DNA of 64,000 nucleotides, taken from Hyphomicrobiaceae bacterium (lineage in GTDB: Bacteria > Pseudomonadota > Alphaproteobacteria > Rhizobiales > Hyphomicrobiaceae). Numbering within the stretch: position 1 is the stretch's first letter; the number at the start of each line of letters is the position of its first letter. The notes under the pieces were generated by a model. That model was not told where the DNA came from and searched no databases. It saw only the letters and a program-made list of their open reading frames with translations. Location: positions 930,001-994,000 of the forward strand of contig JAWKWE010000004.1 in NCBI GenBank assembly GCA_041397645.1, written 5' to 3'. Shown piece by piece: positions 16,910 to 28,653 of the stretch. The translations under genes and the position numbers were made by a program.

Positions 16910-18199
16910 TTATAGCTCAAGCAGGAAGCGCTGCGGATCCTCCAGACATTCCTTGACGCGAACCAGGAAGGTCACGGCCTCCTTACCATCGACGATGCGG
17001 TGATCGTAGGACAGCGCCAGATACATCATCGGCTTGATTACGATCTGGCCGTTGCGAACGACGGGGCGTTCTTCGATGCGGTGCATCCCAAGAATGCCGG
17101 ACTGCGGTGCATTGAGAATCGGCGTCGACATCATCGAGCCGTACACACCGCCGTTGGAGATCGTGAAGGTACCGCCCTGCATATCCTCGATGCCGAGCTT
17201 GCCGTCTCGTGCACGCTTGCCGAATTCGGCGATGGCCTGCTCGATATCGGCCAGCGTCATGCGGTCGGCATCGCGCACCACTGGGACCACAAGCCCCTTC
17301 TCGGTGCCCACCGCCACGCCGATGTGGTAGTAGTTCTTGTAGACGATCTCGTCGCCGTCGATCTCAGCATTGACCGAGGGAATGTCTCTAAGCGCCTGAA
17401 TGCACGCTTTCACGAACAGTCCCATGAAGCCCAGCTTCACGCCGTGGCGTTTCTCGAACTTGTCCTTGTACTGGTTGCGCAGGGCCATAACCGCGCTCAT
17501 ATCGACGTCGTTGAACGTCGTCAGCATCGCGGCGGTGTTCTGAGCATCCTTCAAGCGGCGCGCAATCGTCTGGCGCAGGCGGGTCATCCGCACACGCTCC
17601 TCGCGCGCAGCATCGTTTGCGGCGGACGGCAAGCGCAGATCCTTGAGGAATGCGGGTGAAGGGACAAGCATGGCGGGTGAAGCTGCTGGCACGGCAGCAG
17701 CGACGGGTGGGGCTGACGCGGGCTTCGGAGCGGCGGCTTGCGCAGCAGTCGCGACATCGCTCTTGAGAACCTGTCCGCGCTTGCCGGACCCTACGACGTC
17801 GTTTGCATCCAGCCCTGCTTCGGCGAGCGCCTTTCTCGCTGCCGGGCTTGGAGGCATGTCGGAGCCTGGCTGGGAGCCGTTGGTCGCGTGCGCCTGTGGA
17901 GCTGGCTGTGCGGCGGCAGCTGGCGCAGCCGCTGCTGCGGGCTTTGCTGCCGGTGCGCTCCCAGCTTCCTGCAGAGCCGCAAGAACCGCACCGACCGCAA
18001 CCGTTCCGCCCTGTTCTACTAAGATCTCACCCATGACGCCATCGGAAGGCGCAGGAACCTCGACTGTGACTTTGTCGGTCTCCAGCTCAACCAACGGCTC
18101 GTCGGCCTTTACGGCGTCGCCTGTCTTCTTGAACCATTTTCCAACGGTCGCCTCCGTCACGCTTTCACCTAGCGTTGGAACGCGAATTTCCACTCCCAT
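16910..18199 (-). CDS. sucB: 2-Oxoglutarate dehydrogenase E2, dihydrolipoyl succinyltransferase
   Basis: 429 residues. N-terminal lipoyl domain with Lys43 in ETDKVTVEVPAP, an Ala/Pro-rich swinging linker (~80-115), the E3/E1-binding domain (SPAARKALAEAGLDANDVVGSGKRGQV, ~118-150), a second linker and the catalytic domain with the DHRIVDGKEAV active-site motif near the C-terminus. It transfers the succinyl group to CoA in the tricarboxylic acid cycle. It begins 42 bases after sucA. Confidence 0.97.
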   Translation of the reverse strand: MGVEIRVPTLGESVTEATVGKWFKKTGDAVKADEPLVELETDKVTVEVPAPSDGVMGEILVEQGGTVAVGAVLAALQEAGSAPAAKPAAAAAPAAAAQPAPQAHATNGSQPGSDMPPSPAARKALAEAGLDANDVVGSGKRGQVLKSDVATAAQAAAPKPASAPPVAAAVPAASPAMLVPSPAFLKDLRLPSAANDAAREERVRMTRLRQTIARRLKDAQNTAAMLTTFNDVDMSAVMALRNQYKDKFEKRHGVKLGFMGLFVKACIQALRDIPSVNAEIDGDEIVYKNYYHIGVAVGTEKGLVVPVVRDADRMTLADIEQAIAEFGKRARDGKLGIEDMQGGTFTISNGGVYGSMMSTPILNAPQSGILGMHRIEERPVVRNGQIVIKPMMYLALSYDHRIVDGKEAVTFLVRVKECLEDPQRFLLEL

Positions 18200-18241
18200 G
18201 GAGACGCCTCTTGCTGTTGTCTTTCAATAACTATGTTGCGG

Positions 18242-21211
<2,970 letters not shown>

Positions 21212-21664
21212 AGTGTCCCGTAACCCTTTCTTGCTCCAGCACTTTCGTCCGGCAGATTTGAAACGGAGGGAGTCGGATCGGCAGGAGGCTGCCAGTCATG
21301 TCGTGCAGAGCAACTAACTCCGCAAGTCCCCCATCCGAACCCATCCTTGTGTTGCTGGATTTGTCACGATGGCGATGCCCGCGAAACCGTTGTTTAGATT
21401 TGTTAGCACCAAATATTGCATTGCAGCAAGCGCGACGATGGTTCGAACGCTCATCGAGTGAAACTAGTCCAAATCGGACGGCGTACTGCCTCCTCGTCAT
21501 ATGGGAAGATTGCCTGGAGCTTTCGCCGCTAATCGCTGGTGGCAAATGCTCCAGGGGTCGTCTTTGAACAAAGGACCAGGCCGGAATGCCCGGTCCTCGC
21601 CAAACTCCTCAGAATTCCGGGCCGGAAAAATCGCATTCTTGCGAACGCCCTTGGCCCTTTTAGC
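21212..21664. other. Leader region between sucA and sucD
   Basis: 453 bases without a supportable gene on either strand. The right end holds a terminator-like hairpin for sucCD; the rest presumably carries the sucA promoter and an unusually long 5' leader. Short frames here have no ribosome sites and no recognisable products. Confidence 0.5.
21566..21596 (-). terminator. Terminator after sucD
   Basis: On the minus strand: GGACC-g-GGC, loop ATTCCG, GCC-t-GGTCC, followed by TTTGTTC. An 8-bp stem with one mismatch and a short U-rich tail, 69 bases after the sucD stop. It separates sucCD transcription from sucAB. Confidence 0.55.
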
Positions 21665-22570
21665 TCATTTTACCTTCAACACTCCGACAAGCGTCTTGCC
21701 GAGACGCGCGGGTGAGGGCGAAACCTTGATGCCGGCGGCTTCCATTGCCGCGATCTTGCTCTCCGCACCACCCTTGCCGCCGGAGATCACCGCGCCTGCG
21801 TGACCCATGGTGCGGCCCGGAGGTGCGGTTACGCCAGCAATGAAGCCGGCCATCGGCTTCTTACGGCCCTTCTTTGCCTGTTCGATGAGCCAAGCGCTGG
21901 CGTCTTCCTCTGCCGATCCGCCGATTTCGCCGATCATGATGATCGACTCGGTCTCGGGATCATCGAGGAACATGTCGAGCACGTCGATAAATTCTGTGCC
22001 CTTCACCGGGTCGCCGCCGATACCGACGGCCGTTGTCTGGCCGAGGCCCTCGCGGGTGGTCTGGAACACGGCCTCATAAGTCAGCGTGCCTGATCGCGAA
22101 AGAATACCCACCGAACCCTTCTTGAAGATGTTGCCCGGCATGATGCCGATCTTGCACTCGTTCGGGGTCAGCACACCGGGACAGTTGGGCCCGATCAGCC
22201 GCGAGTTGGACTTCTCCAGCCGCGCCTTGACCTTGACCATGTCCATCACCGGCACGCCCTCGGTGATGCAAACGATCAACGGGATCTCCGCATCAATCGC
22301 TTCGATGATGGCGTCGGCCGCACCTGGCGGAGGAACGTAAACGACAGAGGCGTTGGCGCCGGTAGCATCCTTGCCTTCTTTCACCGTCTTGAAGATCGGC
22401 AGCTTCTCGCCGCCCTTGCCGGTCCAGATTTCGCCGCCCTTCTTGGGGTTGATGCCGCCGACCATTTTTGTGCCGTGGTAGGCGAGCGCCTGCTCGGTGT
22501 GAAAGGTGCCGGTCTTGCCGGTCAGGCCCTGCACAAGGACCTTGGTGTCTTTGTTGATCAGGATGGACAT
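21665..22570 (-). CDS. sucD: Succinyl-CoA synthetase alpha subunit
   Basis: 301 residues. CoA-binding Rossmann domain near the N-terminus (VQGLTGKTGTFHTEQALAYHGTKMVGG), GPNCPGVLTPNECKIGIMPG, and the active-site His segment with AGFIAGVTAPPGRTMGHAGAVI. It forms the complex with SucC that makes ATP or GTP from succinyl-CoA. It begins 81 bases after sucC. Confidence 0.97.
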   Translation of the reverse strand: MSILINKDTKVLVQGLTGKTGTFHTEQALAYHGTKMVGGINPKKGGEIWTGKGGEKLPIFKTVKEGKDATGANASVVYVPPPGAADAIIEAIDAEIPLIVCITEGVPVMDMVKVKARLEKSNSRLIGPNCPGVLTPNECKIGIMPGNIFKKGSVGILSRSGTLTYEAVFQTTREGLGQTTAVGIGGDPVKGTEFIDVLDMFLDDPETESIIMIGEIGGSAEEDASAWLIEQAKKGRKKPMAGFIAGVTAPPGRTMGHAGAVISGGKGGAESKIAAMEAAGIKVSPSPARLGKTLVGVLKVK

Positions 22571-22651
22571 AGGAAGTTCCAGTCTAGAATGACGTAATGT
22601 CGTTTTGGGTGGCGCGGTTGGAGGCTCACCGAGACAAGTCTCGGAGCCCGG

Positions 22652-23848
22652 CTATGCGCTCTTGACGGCGGCGACGATCTTCTGGGCGGCATCATCCAAA
22701 TCGTCGGCTGGAATGACGTTCAGTCCGCTTTCGCTGATGATCTTCTTGCCAAGCTCGACGTTCGTGCCCTCAAGGCGCACGACCAGCGGTACCTTCAAGC
22801 CCACTTCTTTGACCGCTGCGATCACGCCTTCCGCGATGGTGTCGCAACGCATAATCCCGCCGAAGATGTTGACCAAAATGCCCTTAACGCTCGGGTCGGC
22901 GGTAATGATCTTGAATGCCGCCGTCACTTTCTCCTTGGACGCACCTCCGCCGACATCCAGGAAGTTTGCCGGTTCCGCGCCATAGAGCTTGATGATGTCC
23001 ATCGTCGCCATGGCAAGACCGGCACCGTTCACCATACAGCCGATATTGCCGTCGAGCGCGACATAAGAGAGGTCGTACTTCGACGCCTCGATCTCCTTAG
23101 CGTCTTCCTCCGTGATGTCGCGCAGGGCAACGATGTCGTCGTGACGGTAGAGCGAGTTGTTGTCGAACGACACCTTGGCGTCGAGAACGCGCAGGCGACC
23201 GTCCTTCATGACGATGAGCGGATTGACCTCCAAAAGACTCATGTCCTTCTCCGTGAACGCCTTGTAGAGGATCGGCCACAGCTTGGCGCCGTCGGCCGCC
23301 GCCGCGCCATCGAGCTTCAAGGCAGCATTGAGTTTGGCAGTGTCTTCCTCCGTCACGCCCTTGGTCGGATCGATGACAACGGTGATGATTCTCTCCGGCG
23401 TGTCGTGCGCAACGGTTTCGATGTCCATGCCGCCTTCGGTCGAGACAACGAAAGCAGGGCGGCCGACGCTGCGGTCGATAAGCATGGAGAGGTAGAGTTC
23501 GCGCGCGATGTCGGCGCCGTCTTCTATATAAAGACGATTGACCTGCTTGCCCGCCGGTCCGGTCTGCTTGGTGACCAGCGTCTTGCCGATCATTTCCTTG
23601 GCGTGCTTGACCGCTTCATCAGCCGAGAAGGCAACCCGAACGCCACCCTTCGAATCGGGTCCGAGTTCCGTGAACTTGCCCTTGCCGCGGCCACCGGCGT
23701 GAATCTGGCTCTTCACCACCCAAACAGGACCCGGCAACTTCTTCACGGCGGCTTCGGCCTCAGCGGCCGAGGTGATCGGCACGCCGTCGGCGACAGGCGC
23801 CCCATAACTCTTCAAGACCTGCTTGGCCTGATATTCGTGGATGTTCAT
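22652..23848 (-). CDS. sucC: Succinyl-CoA synthetase beta subunit
   Basis: 398 residues. ATP-grasp domain at the N-terminus (MNIHEYQAKQVLKSYGAPV, KSQIHAGGRGKGKFTE) and the C-terminal CoA-ligase domain (LDVGGGASKEKVTAAFKIIT, VNIFGGIMRCDTIAEG). Partner of SucD; substrate-level phosphorylation in the TCA cycle. It follows mdh by 105 bases on the same strand. Confidence 0.97.
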   Translation of the reverse strand: MNIHEYQAKQVLKSYGAPVADGVPITSAAEAEAAVKKLPGPVWVVKSQIHAGGRGKGKFTELGPDSKGGVRVAFSADEAVKHAKEMIGKTLVTKQTGPAGKQVNRLYIEDGADIARELYLSMLIDRSVGRPAFVVSTEGGMDIETVAHDTPERIITVVIDPTKGVTEEDTAKLNAALKLDGAAAADGAKLWPILYKAFTEKDMSLLEVNPLIVMKDGRLRVLDAKVSFDNNSLYRHDDIVALRDITEEDAKEIEASKYDLSYVALDGNIGCMVNGAGLAMATMDIIKLYGAEPANFLDVGGGASKEKVTAAFKIITADPSVKGILVNIFGGIMRCDTIAEGVIAAVKEVGLKVPLVVRLEGTNVELGKKIISESGLNVIPADDLDDAAQKIVAAVKSA

Positions 23849-23953
23849 CTGTGTGATCCCTGCATTCTGCCGAGCGGCCTCGCGAGGCGCCGGTTTAGTC
23901 TATCGTTCTAGAGACACATCAGGCCGGCCTCTTTCTTGAGACCGGCCCGTTCG

Positions 23954-24922
23954 TTACGCCAGCGCGGGTTGGATTTTTTTGCAGGCCTCGATCAGGCCCT
24001 GAACCGAAGCCACCGACTTTGCGAACATGTCCTTCTCGCCGGCATCTAGTGAGATTTCGACGACCTTCTCCACGCCGCCGGCTCCGATGACGACAGGAAC
24101 ACCCACGTAGGTGTCCTTGAGGCCGAATTGACCGTTGCAGTAGGCCGCGCACGGCAGCATCCGCTTCTTGTCCTTGAGGTAGCTCTCGGCCATCGAGATG
24201 GCGGAAGCCGCAGGCGCATAGAATGCCGAGCCGGTTCCAAGCAAAGCGACGATCTCGCCGCCGCCGCCGCGCGTGCGCTTGATCATGGCGTCGAGAGCTT
24301 CCTGGGTGAACATGCCAAGCTTCACACAGTCTGGAAGCGGCAAGCCGCCGATGGTCGAGTAGCGCACCATCGGCACCATGTCGTCGCCGTGCCCGCCCAG
24401 CGTCATGGCGCGAACATCCTCAATCGAAACACCGGCCGCTTCGGCCAGGAAGCAAGAGAAGCGCGCTGAATCGAGCACGCCTGCCATGCCTACGACCTTG
24501 TTCGTGGGCAGCCCGGAGAACTTCTGCAGGGCCCAAACCATCGCATCGAGCGGGTTGGTGATGCAGATCACGAAGGCGTCGGGCGCGTGCTGCTTGATAG
24601 CGGCACCGACCTGTTCCATCACCTTGAGATTGATGCCGAGGAGATCGTCTCGGCTCATGCCGGGCTTGCGCGGCACGCCAGCGGTGACGATGCACACATC
24701 AGCACCCGAAATCGCCGCATAACCGTCTGTCCCGGCGCCGGAGAGCTTGGCGTCGTATCCCTCAACCGCCGCCGTCTGCGCCAAATCGAGTGCCTTGCCC
24801 TTGGCCACGCCTTCAACGATATCGGTCATCACGATGTCGCCGAGTTCCTTCAGTCCTGCCAGAAGGGCGAGCGTTCCGCCGATTTGACCAGAGCCGATCA
24901 GTGCGATCTTCTTGCGCGCCAT
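23954..24922 (-). CDS. mdh: Malate dehydrogenase (LDH-like type)
   Basis: 322 residues. NAD site IALIGSGQIGGTLALLAG; substrate loop VPRKPGMSRDDLL with the two Arg residues; ITNPLDAMVW; catalytic His in LGGHGDDMVPMVRYS. This is the lactate-dehydrogenase-like malate dehydrogenase group (often ~320 residues) usual in alphaproteobacteria. First gene of the mdh-sucCD series; a direct-repeat array lies 67-98 bases upstream. Confidence 0.96.
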   Translation of the reverse strand: MARKKIALIGSGQIGGTLALLAGLKELGDIVMTDIVEGVAKGKALDLAQTAAVEGYDAKLSGAGTDGYAAISGADVCIVTAGVPRKPGMSRDDLLGINLKVMEQVGAAIKQHAPDAFVICITNPLDAMVWALQKFSGLPTNKVVGMAGVLDSARFSCFLAEAAGVSIEDVRAMTLGGHGDDMVPMVRYSTIGGLPLPDCVKLGMFTQEALDAMIKRTRGGGGEIVALLGTGSAFYAPAASAISMAESYLKDKKRMLPCAAYCNGQFGLKDTYVGVPVVIGAGGVEKVVEISLDAGEKDMFAKSVASVQGLIEACKKIQPALA

Positions 24923-24988
24923 GCGGATTATCCTCCGAGGAAAGTTTATTGAATTCGGGCCAGGTGGGGCCGCTCGAAAGCGGGATCA

Positions 24989-25020
24989 TCGCAGATGCGT
25001 AATAGATTTCGCAGATGCGT
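24989..25020. repeat. Direct repeat upstream of mdh (possible operator)
   Basis: TCGCAGATGCGT occurs twice, at 24989-25000 (with CATCGCAG.. context) and 25009-25020, start-to-start distance 20 bases, about two helical turns. It lies in the 297-base gap between zapE and mdh, 67-98 bases upstream of the mdh start, where a regulator of the TCA-cycle genes could bind. The first copy reads ATCGCAGATGCGT and the second TTCGCAGATGCGT. I do not recognise the motif. Confidence 0.45.
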
Positions 25021-25219
25021 CAAGCGCCAGAACGGCTCGCTGGAACCAAAGTTCAAGCGAAACAGACGTCGGGGAGCACTGATTCGCCTTTGGGCGGACG
25101 ACCTTCGAGCCCGGCTCCCATGTGGGACGCGCCCTGAATAGGTATATCCATTTCCATATATATGGCGGGCATTTCTCGCGGGCATATTCGCGCCATTCGC
25201 GCGAACCACCTGCTGATGC

Positions 25220-26323
25220 TCACACGCGGCTTAGAGAATGACGCGATAGGTAACTTTCACTGCGCATCTCCATCAGCCGCGAAGCTGTACGTTCAAACAA
25301 CTCAGCGCCCGGGCCATGAGCGTAGAGTTCATCAGGCTCGGCTTCCGCGGAAGCAACCAAGCAAACTCTATTATCGTAGAGCGTGTCGATGAGGTTGATG
25401 AACCGGCGCGCAACGTCACGCCGTGCGGGCGACAACTTGGGAATTCCGTCGATCATGACCGTATGAAAGGCGTGGGCCAGATGCAGGTAATCGAGACTCG
25501 ACAGCGGCCTGTCGCACAGCTCATCGAACGCAAATCGAGCTACCCCCATGGAGGCCTGCGGCACCACCAGCTTCCGACCCTTGAACTCGATGGTGTGCGA
25601 TTTGCCTGGATGGCGCCCCGTCAAGCGGTCCCACTGCCCGTCCATGGCGGCGCGAGCGTCAGCGTCGACAGGTGTGAAGTAGAGCGGCGTGCCGCTCAGC
25701 CTTTCAAGCCGGTAGTCTTTCTGTGCGTCGAGCGAAACGACATCCAAGCGCTGCGAGAGGAGATCTACGAAGGGCAGAAAAAGTTGACGATTTAGGCCGT
25801 TTTTATAGAGATCCTGTGGTTTGGCGTTCGATGTCGCAACCATCGTAACCCCTGCCGAAAACAACCCTTGAAACAGCCGGCCCAGGATCATCGCATCGGC
25901 GATATCGGTAACGTGGAGCTCATCGAAGCACAGCAACCGGGCCCCCTTCGCGACACCAGTAGCAACGTGCGGAATGGGGTCACCCGGCACGTTCTTGCGC
26001 GCCTCGCCGATCCTCTCGTGCACATCAGCCATGAACTCGTGAAAATGGGTCCGCAGTTTTTTGCCGACCACGACTTCCTCGAAGAACAGATCCATCAGCA
26101 TGGTTTTGCCACGCCCGACCGCGCCATGAATGTAGAGCCCCTTGGGCGCGGCTGGCTCCTTGCGGCCCAACAGACCGGCAAGAAGGCCACCAGATCCCTT
26201 TGCTGCCTCAAGCTGCAAAGCGAGAGCGTCCAAACGCAATGCGATTGCGCGTTGCGCCGGATCGGGCTCGATCTCTGCGAGCTCCAATCGTTCTTCGTAG
26301 CGGCTGAAAATCTGTCCCGGCAT
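25220..26323 (-). CDS. zapE: Cell division AFG1-like ATPase ZapE
   Basis: About 367 residues from ATG 26323 (MPGQIFSRYEERLELAEIEPD); a longer frame starts at 26383 but lacks a good ribosome site. AFG1 ATPase: Walker A YIHGAVGRGKTMLMDLF, Walker B LLCFDELHVTDIADA, sensor VATSNAKPQDLYKNGLNRQLFLPF, and the C-terminal SYLSRHS. ZapE binds FtsZ and helps constriction in E. coli; in alphaproteobacteria it sits upstream of mdh as here. Confidence 0.92.
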   Translation of the reverse strand: MPGQIFSRYEERLELAEIEPDPAQRAIALRLDALALQLEAAKGSGGLLAGLLGRKEPAAPKGLYIHGAVGRGKTMLMDLFFEEVVVGKKLRTHFHEFMADVHERIGEARKNVPGDPIPHVATGVAKGARLLCFDELHVTDIADAMILGRLFQGLFSAGVTMVATSNAKPQDLYKNGLNRQLFLPFVDLLSQRLDVVSLDAQKDYRLERLSGTPLYFTPVDADARAAMDGQWDRLTGRHPGKSHTIEFKGRKLVVPQASMGVARFAFDELCDRPLSSLDYLHLAHAFHTVMIDGIPKLSPARRDVARRFINLIDTLYDNRVCLVASAEAEPDELYAHGPGAELFERTASRLMEMRSESYLSRHSLSRV

Positions 26324-26639
26324 TCCTGCTGCGTTCCCCGCCTCGCGCTGCGCAACGAATGACAAACCACATGACTTGCACAAGTGGGTAACTCATGCCC
26401 GGCCTCATGCAAGGCCCACAACGCAGGCCTCGGCACGCGGCCGAATGTCACCGTGGCCGATCGGCCATTCGTCGGAGGCCGCAAATGCTGGAAAGCACCT
26501 TCCAGACTACATGTTGGTGCACAGCACCTATGCTTTTGCTGCAATGCAACAGCGGCGATTTTTACATATTTGAGAAGCACATAGCGGTCAGGATGTCGGC
26601 TAGCGACCGGCGCCCGATCGATTGAGAGGGACTACGTCA
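26324..26639. other. Divergent spacer between zapE and GNAT gene
   Basis: 316 bases, no gene. Two small hairpins: 26488-26505 (CTGGAA, 6-nt loop, TTCCAG) and 26516-26528 (GGTGC-aca-GCACC), followed by an AT-rich stretch (GATTTTTACATATTTGAG, about 26559) that may contain the GNAT promoter. No firm -35/-10 pair. Confidence 0.45.
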
Positions 26640-27221
26640 ATGTCACTACATGCATACCCCATCAATGGAAGCATTCGGAAATTGCTGCGCACCGAGGTGC
26701 AGCTATTTGCCGATCATTTGCTGCGGCTCGATAAAGAAAGCAGACGCCTTCGTTTCACCCACGCGGTATCCGACGAATATATTCGCTCGTATGCGAAGAC
26801 GGCGGCTGATCCCGGCAGCATTGTTTACATCTACACGCTCGACGGAGTCGTGCGCGCTGCTGCCGAACTCAAGCGTATGGGCAATACCTGGTCGCACATG
26901 GCCGAGGCGGCGTTCTCGGTTGAATCCCAGGTCGCCAACATGGGTCTCGCAACAGAGTTGATGGGTCACATCATTCTGTCGGCTCGCAACCGCGGCGTGA
27001 AGCAGCTGGTTCTCAACTGCCTTGCAGAGAACCTGAAAATGCAAGCTATCGCACGTAAATACCAAGCGGAACTTCACATCGACCATGGCGACGTTATTGC
27101 CGAGATCGTGCCCAACCGCCTGGATTACATGTCGCTTGCAACTGAGATGTTCGAAGACCGTTTCATCTTGCTGCTGTCTGCACTCGACAGTCACTCGCGT
27201 CACCTGAAGCACGTTGCCTGA
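26640..27221 (+). CDS. GNAT-family N-acetyltransferase
   Basis: 193 residues from ATG 26640 (GAGAGGG about 10 bases upstream; a GTG-type start at 26622 is less likely). GNAT fold: beta-4/alpha-3 acetyl-CoA segment VESQVANMGLATELMGHIILSARNRGVKQLVLNCLAENLKMQAIARKY, here with NMGLAT in place of the usual Q/RxxGxG/A. Substrate unknown. The N-terminal part (HLLRLDKESRRLRFTHAVSDEYI) is typical of a rhizobial group of uncharacterised members. It stands alone on the plus strand; the next gene in the same direction encodes a lysine-rich histone-like protein 401 bases on. Confidence 0.82.
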   Translation: MSLHAYPINGSIRKLLRTEVQLFADHLLRLDKESRRLRFTHAVSDEYIRSYAKTAADPGSIVYIYTLDGVVRAAAELKRMGNTWSHMAEAAFSVESQVANMGLATELMGHIILSARNRGVKQLVLNCLAENLKMQAIARKYQAELHIDHGDVIAEIVPNRLDYMSLATEMFEDRFILLLSALDSHSRHLKHVA

Positions 27222-27622
27222 ACAAGCAACACGGCGTAGCGCGGAGTGCGATTGTGCGAAACACGAACACCAACATGATGCGCGCGCGAACGACATGCGC
27301 ATCATCTCTTCCTCAGCTCATCACCTGATTGCGAACGCGATCCATCACTCCGATGGCGCGCAAACGAATCGAAAAATAGCAATTTGGTGCTCGCAATTTT
27401 TCTAAATTGGTTCTTAAATGGATCGGGACGCAGAACTCTGCGTCGCGCGATTTGCCAATACGGACCCTAAAAAACAGAATTTTTGCGACTTTACGGCAAC
27501 AGTTTTGGGTTTCGTCACGAAAATCTGCAGGCAGAATTCAATTTCTCTGTCAACAAATTGCGCGAACTTGCTCATGTTTTATTTGTTCGAGCTGATTCGA
27601 ACTCTAGAGGGAGACAAATCCT
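27222..27622. other. Leader/promoter region of the H1-like gene
   Basis: 401 bases, clearly more AT-rich than its surroundings toward the right end, with runs such as AATTTTTCTAAATTGG and CCCTAAAAAACAGAATTTTTG. A hairpin lies at 27427-27444 (GACGCAG, AACT, CTGCGTC). It probably carries the promoter of the histone-like gene; small frames here have no support. Confidence 0.5.
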
Positions 27623-27799
27623 ATGGCTAAAGCAGTAGCAAAGAAGAGAAAGCCGGCCGCCAAGAAGGCAGTCGCAAAGAAAGCAGTCCGCAAGACGACG
27701 GTTCGCAAGGCCGCTCGCAAGTCGCCTGCTCGCAAGGTCGCAAAGCCGGCTGCAAAGAAGCCCGCTAAGAAGGCCGCGAAGAAGAAGAAGGCCGCCTAA
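27623..27799 (+). CDS. Small lysine/alanine-rich histone H1-like protein
   Basis: 58 residues, encoded from ATG 27623 (GGGAG 9 bases upstream) to TAA 27799. Composition is almost only Lys, Ala, Arg, Pro and Val, with repeating (A/R)KK and RK steps (MAKAVAKKRKPAAKK ... AAKKKKAA). This is the signature of bacterial H1-like proteins (Hc1/AlgP C-terminal type, common as short forms in Hyphomicrobiales), which bind DNA through charge. It is followed by a terminator at 27914-27957, so it is probably an independent, possibly abundant transcript. Too short for usual gene-length cut-offs. Confidence 0.85.
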   Translation: MAKAVAKKRKPAAKKAVAKKAVRKTTVRKAARKSPARKVAKPAAKKPAKKAAKKKKAA

Positions 27800-28124
27800 C
27801 TTCGCTTTTGCGCCTGTCCGGACCTGGGAAATTGGGCATCTTGGGTCGAGGGAGGCAAATATGCGGGGATTGGCATTTTTGATGCGTCTTCGACGCGTCA
27901 GCCGTATTCAAGAGAGGTCCGATGGCAGCGAAACGCGCCGTCGGCCTCTTCTTTTTTGGGCTCCTCACTGCGCGCAACCTTTGGTTGTTTTTGTTTGTAT
28001 AACAGGGCCTTGGCCTATTTCGCTCATATGCAGCGAGGCGAAATATTAGCCGAATTGAAACGCGCTCAGAGAGCCTGAGGGCGCGCCATTTTGAAATTCG
28101 AATCGCGACAACGGATCAACCGGA
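27800..28124. other. Downstream region of the H1-like gene
   Basis: 325 bases. Contains a compact hairpin at 27880-27898 (GATGCGTC-TTC-GACGCGTC) and the terminator at 27914-27957; the remainder up to the convergent secreted-protein gene shows nothing further. A frame at 27861 has a good-looking ribosome site but was rejected. Confidence 0.5.
27914..27957 (+). terminator. Rho-independent terminator after the H1-like gene
   Basis: GAGG-t-CCGATGGC, 10-base loop, GCCGTCGGCCTC, then TTCTTTTTT. A stem of 12 pairs with one bulge and one G-U pair, followed by a clear U-run. Confidence 0.8.
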
Positions 28125-28469
28125 TTAGCGGCAGGGACGCGCTTCGACGGTCGCAGTCCAACCCTTTTCTGCCTTCGTATATTTCACCGAAACAGAAGCT
28201 GCCCGGCTAAATCGGGTCCAATTCGATCCATATTCGAAATCGACGAAATCGGCCCAGGCCCGCGCGGCTGCCGCACGTGCGGCCGCCTTCGTGGGACCAT
28301 CACCCATGCCACTGTGAAAATGGTCTGCCATGCACAACTTGCCGCCTTCTTTTCGCAGCGTGTGTGAACTCGCCAAGCCCGTCTCGTCGGCGTTTGCAGC
28401 CGAGTTCGCACCCAGGCCCAGTGATGTTGCGGCACAAACCAGCGCCGCGTTCAAAGACATCTTGCGCAT
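28125..28469 (-). CDS. Small secreted protein of unknown function
   Basis: 114 residues from ATG 28469 (GGGGAGG 10 bases upstream; an in-frame TTG at 28478 is too close to that site). Signal peptide to about residue 27 (AATSLGLGANSAANA-DET). The mature part has three cysteines at most (KLCMADHFHSG and a terminal ARPCR pair site) with an Ala-rich helix (KAAARAAAARAWADFVDFEYG) and a Trp-containing strand pair (GWTATVEARPC). The sequence GSNWTRFSRAASVSVKYTKAEKGWTATVEARPC resembles small exported proteins common in Hyphomicrobiales. No function assigned. Confidence 0.7.
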   Translation of the reverse strand: MRKMSLNAALVCAATSLGLGANSAANADETGLASSHTLRKEGGKLCMADHFHSGMGDGPTKAAARAAAARAWADFVDFEYGSNWTRFSRAASVSVKYTKAEKGWTATVEARPCR

Positions 28470-28653
28470 TGCTCGCAATCCTCCCCGATTGGCTTTCCAA
28501 TTTGAAATTTCCAGACCGCACGCTAGCCGCGAAAGACATCGGCGTGAAGAGTTGACGCATGCGCCGGCATGCTTTGCGACCGGGGAAAGTCGAAAACGCC
28601 ACTCCCAGGCTAGGAAGCGGCGTTCTCAACCGTCACTCAAATCTTCGATGCTC

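Noticed and set aside
16910..16920. TTG start of the VOC gene inside the sucB tail
   Set aside because: An ATG at 16890 gives the typical VOC N-terminus and avoids an overlap with a rare start codon.
27861..28049. Frame of 62 codons with an apparent ribosome site (GGGAGG) and Arg-rich sequence
   Set aside because: The terminator of the H1-like gene lies inside it, composition is unlike a real protein, and no homology is visible.
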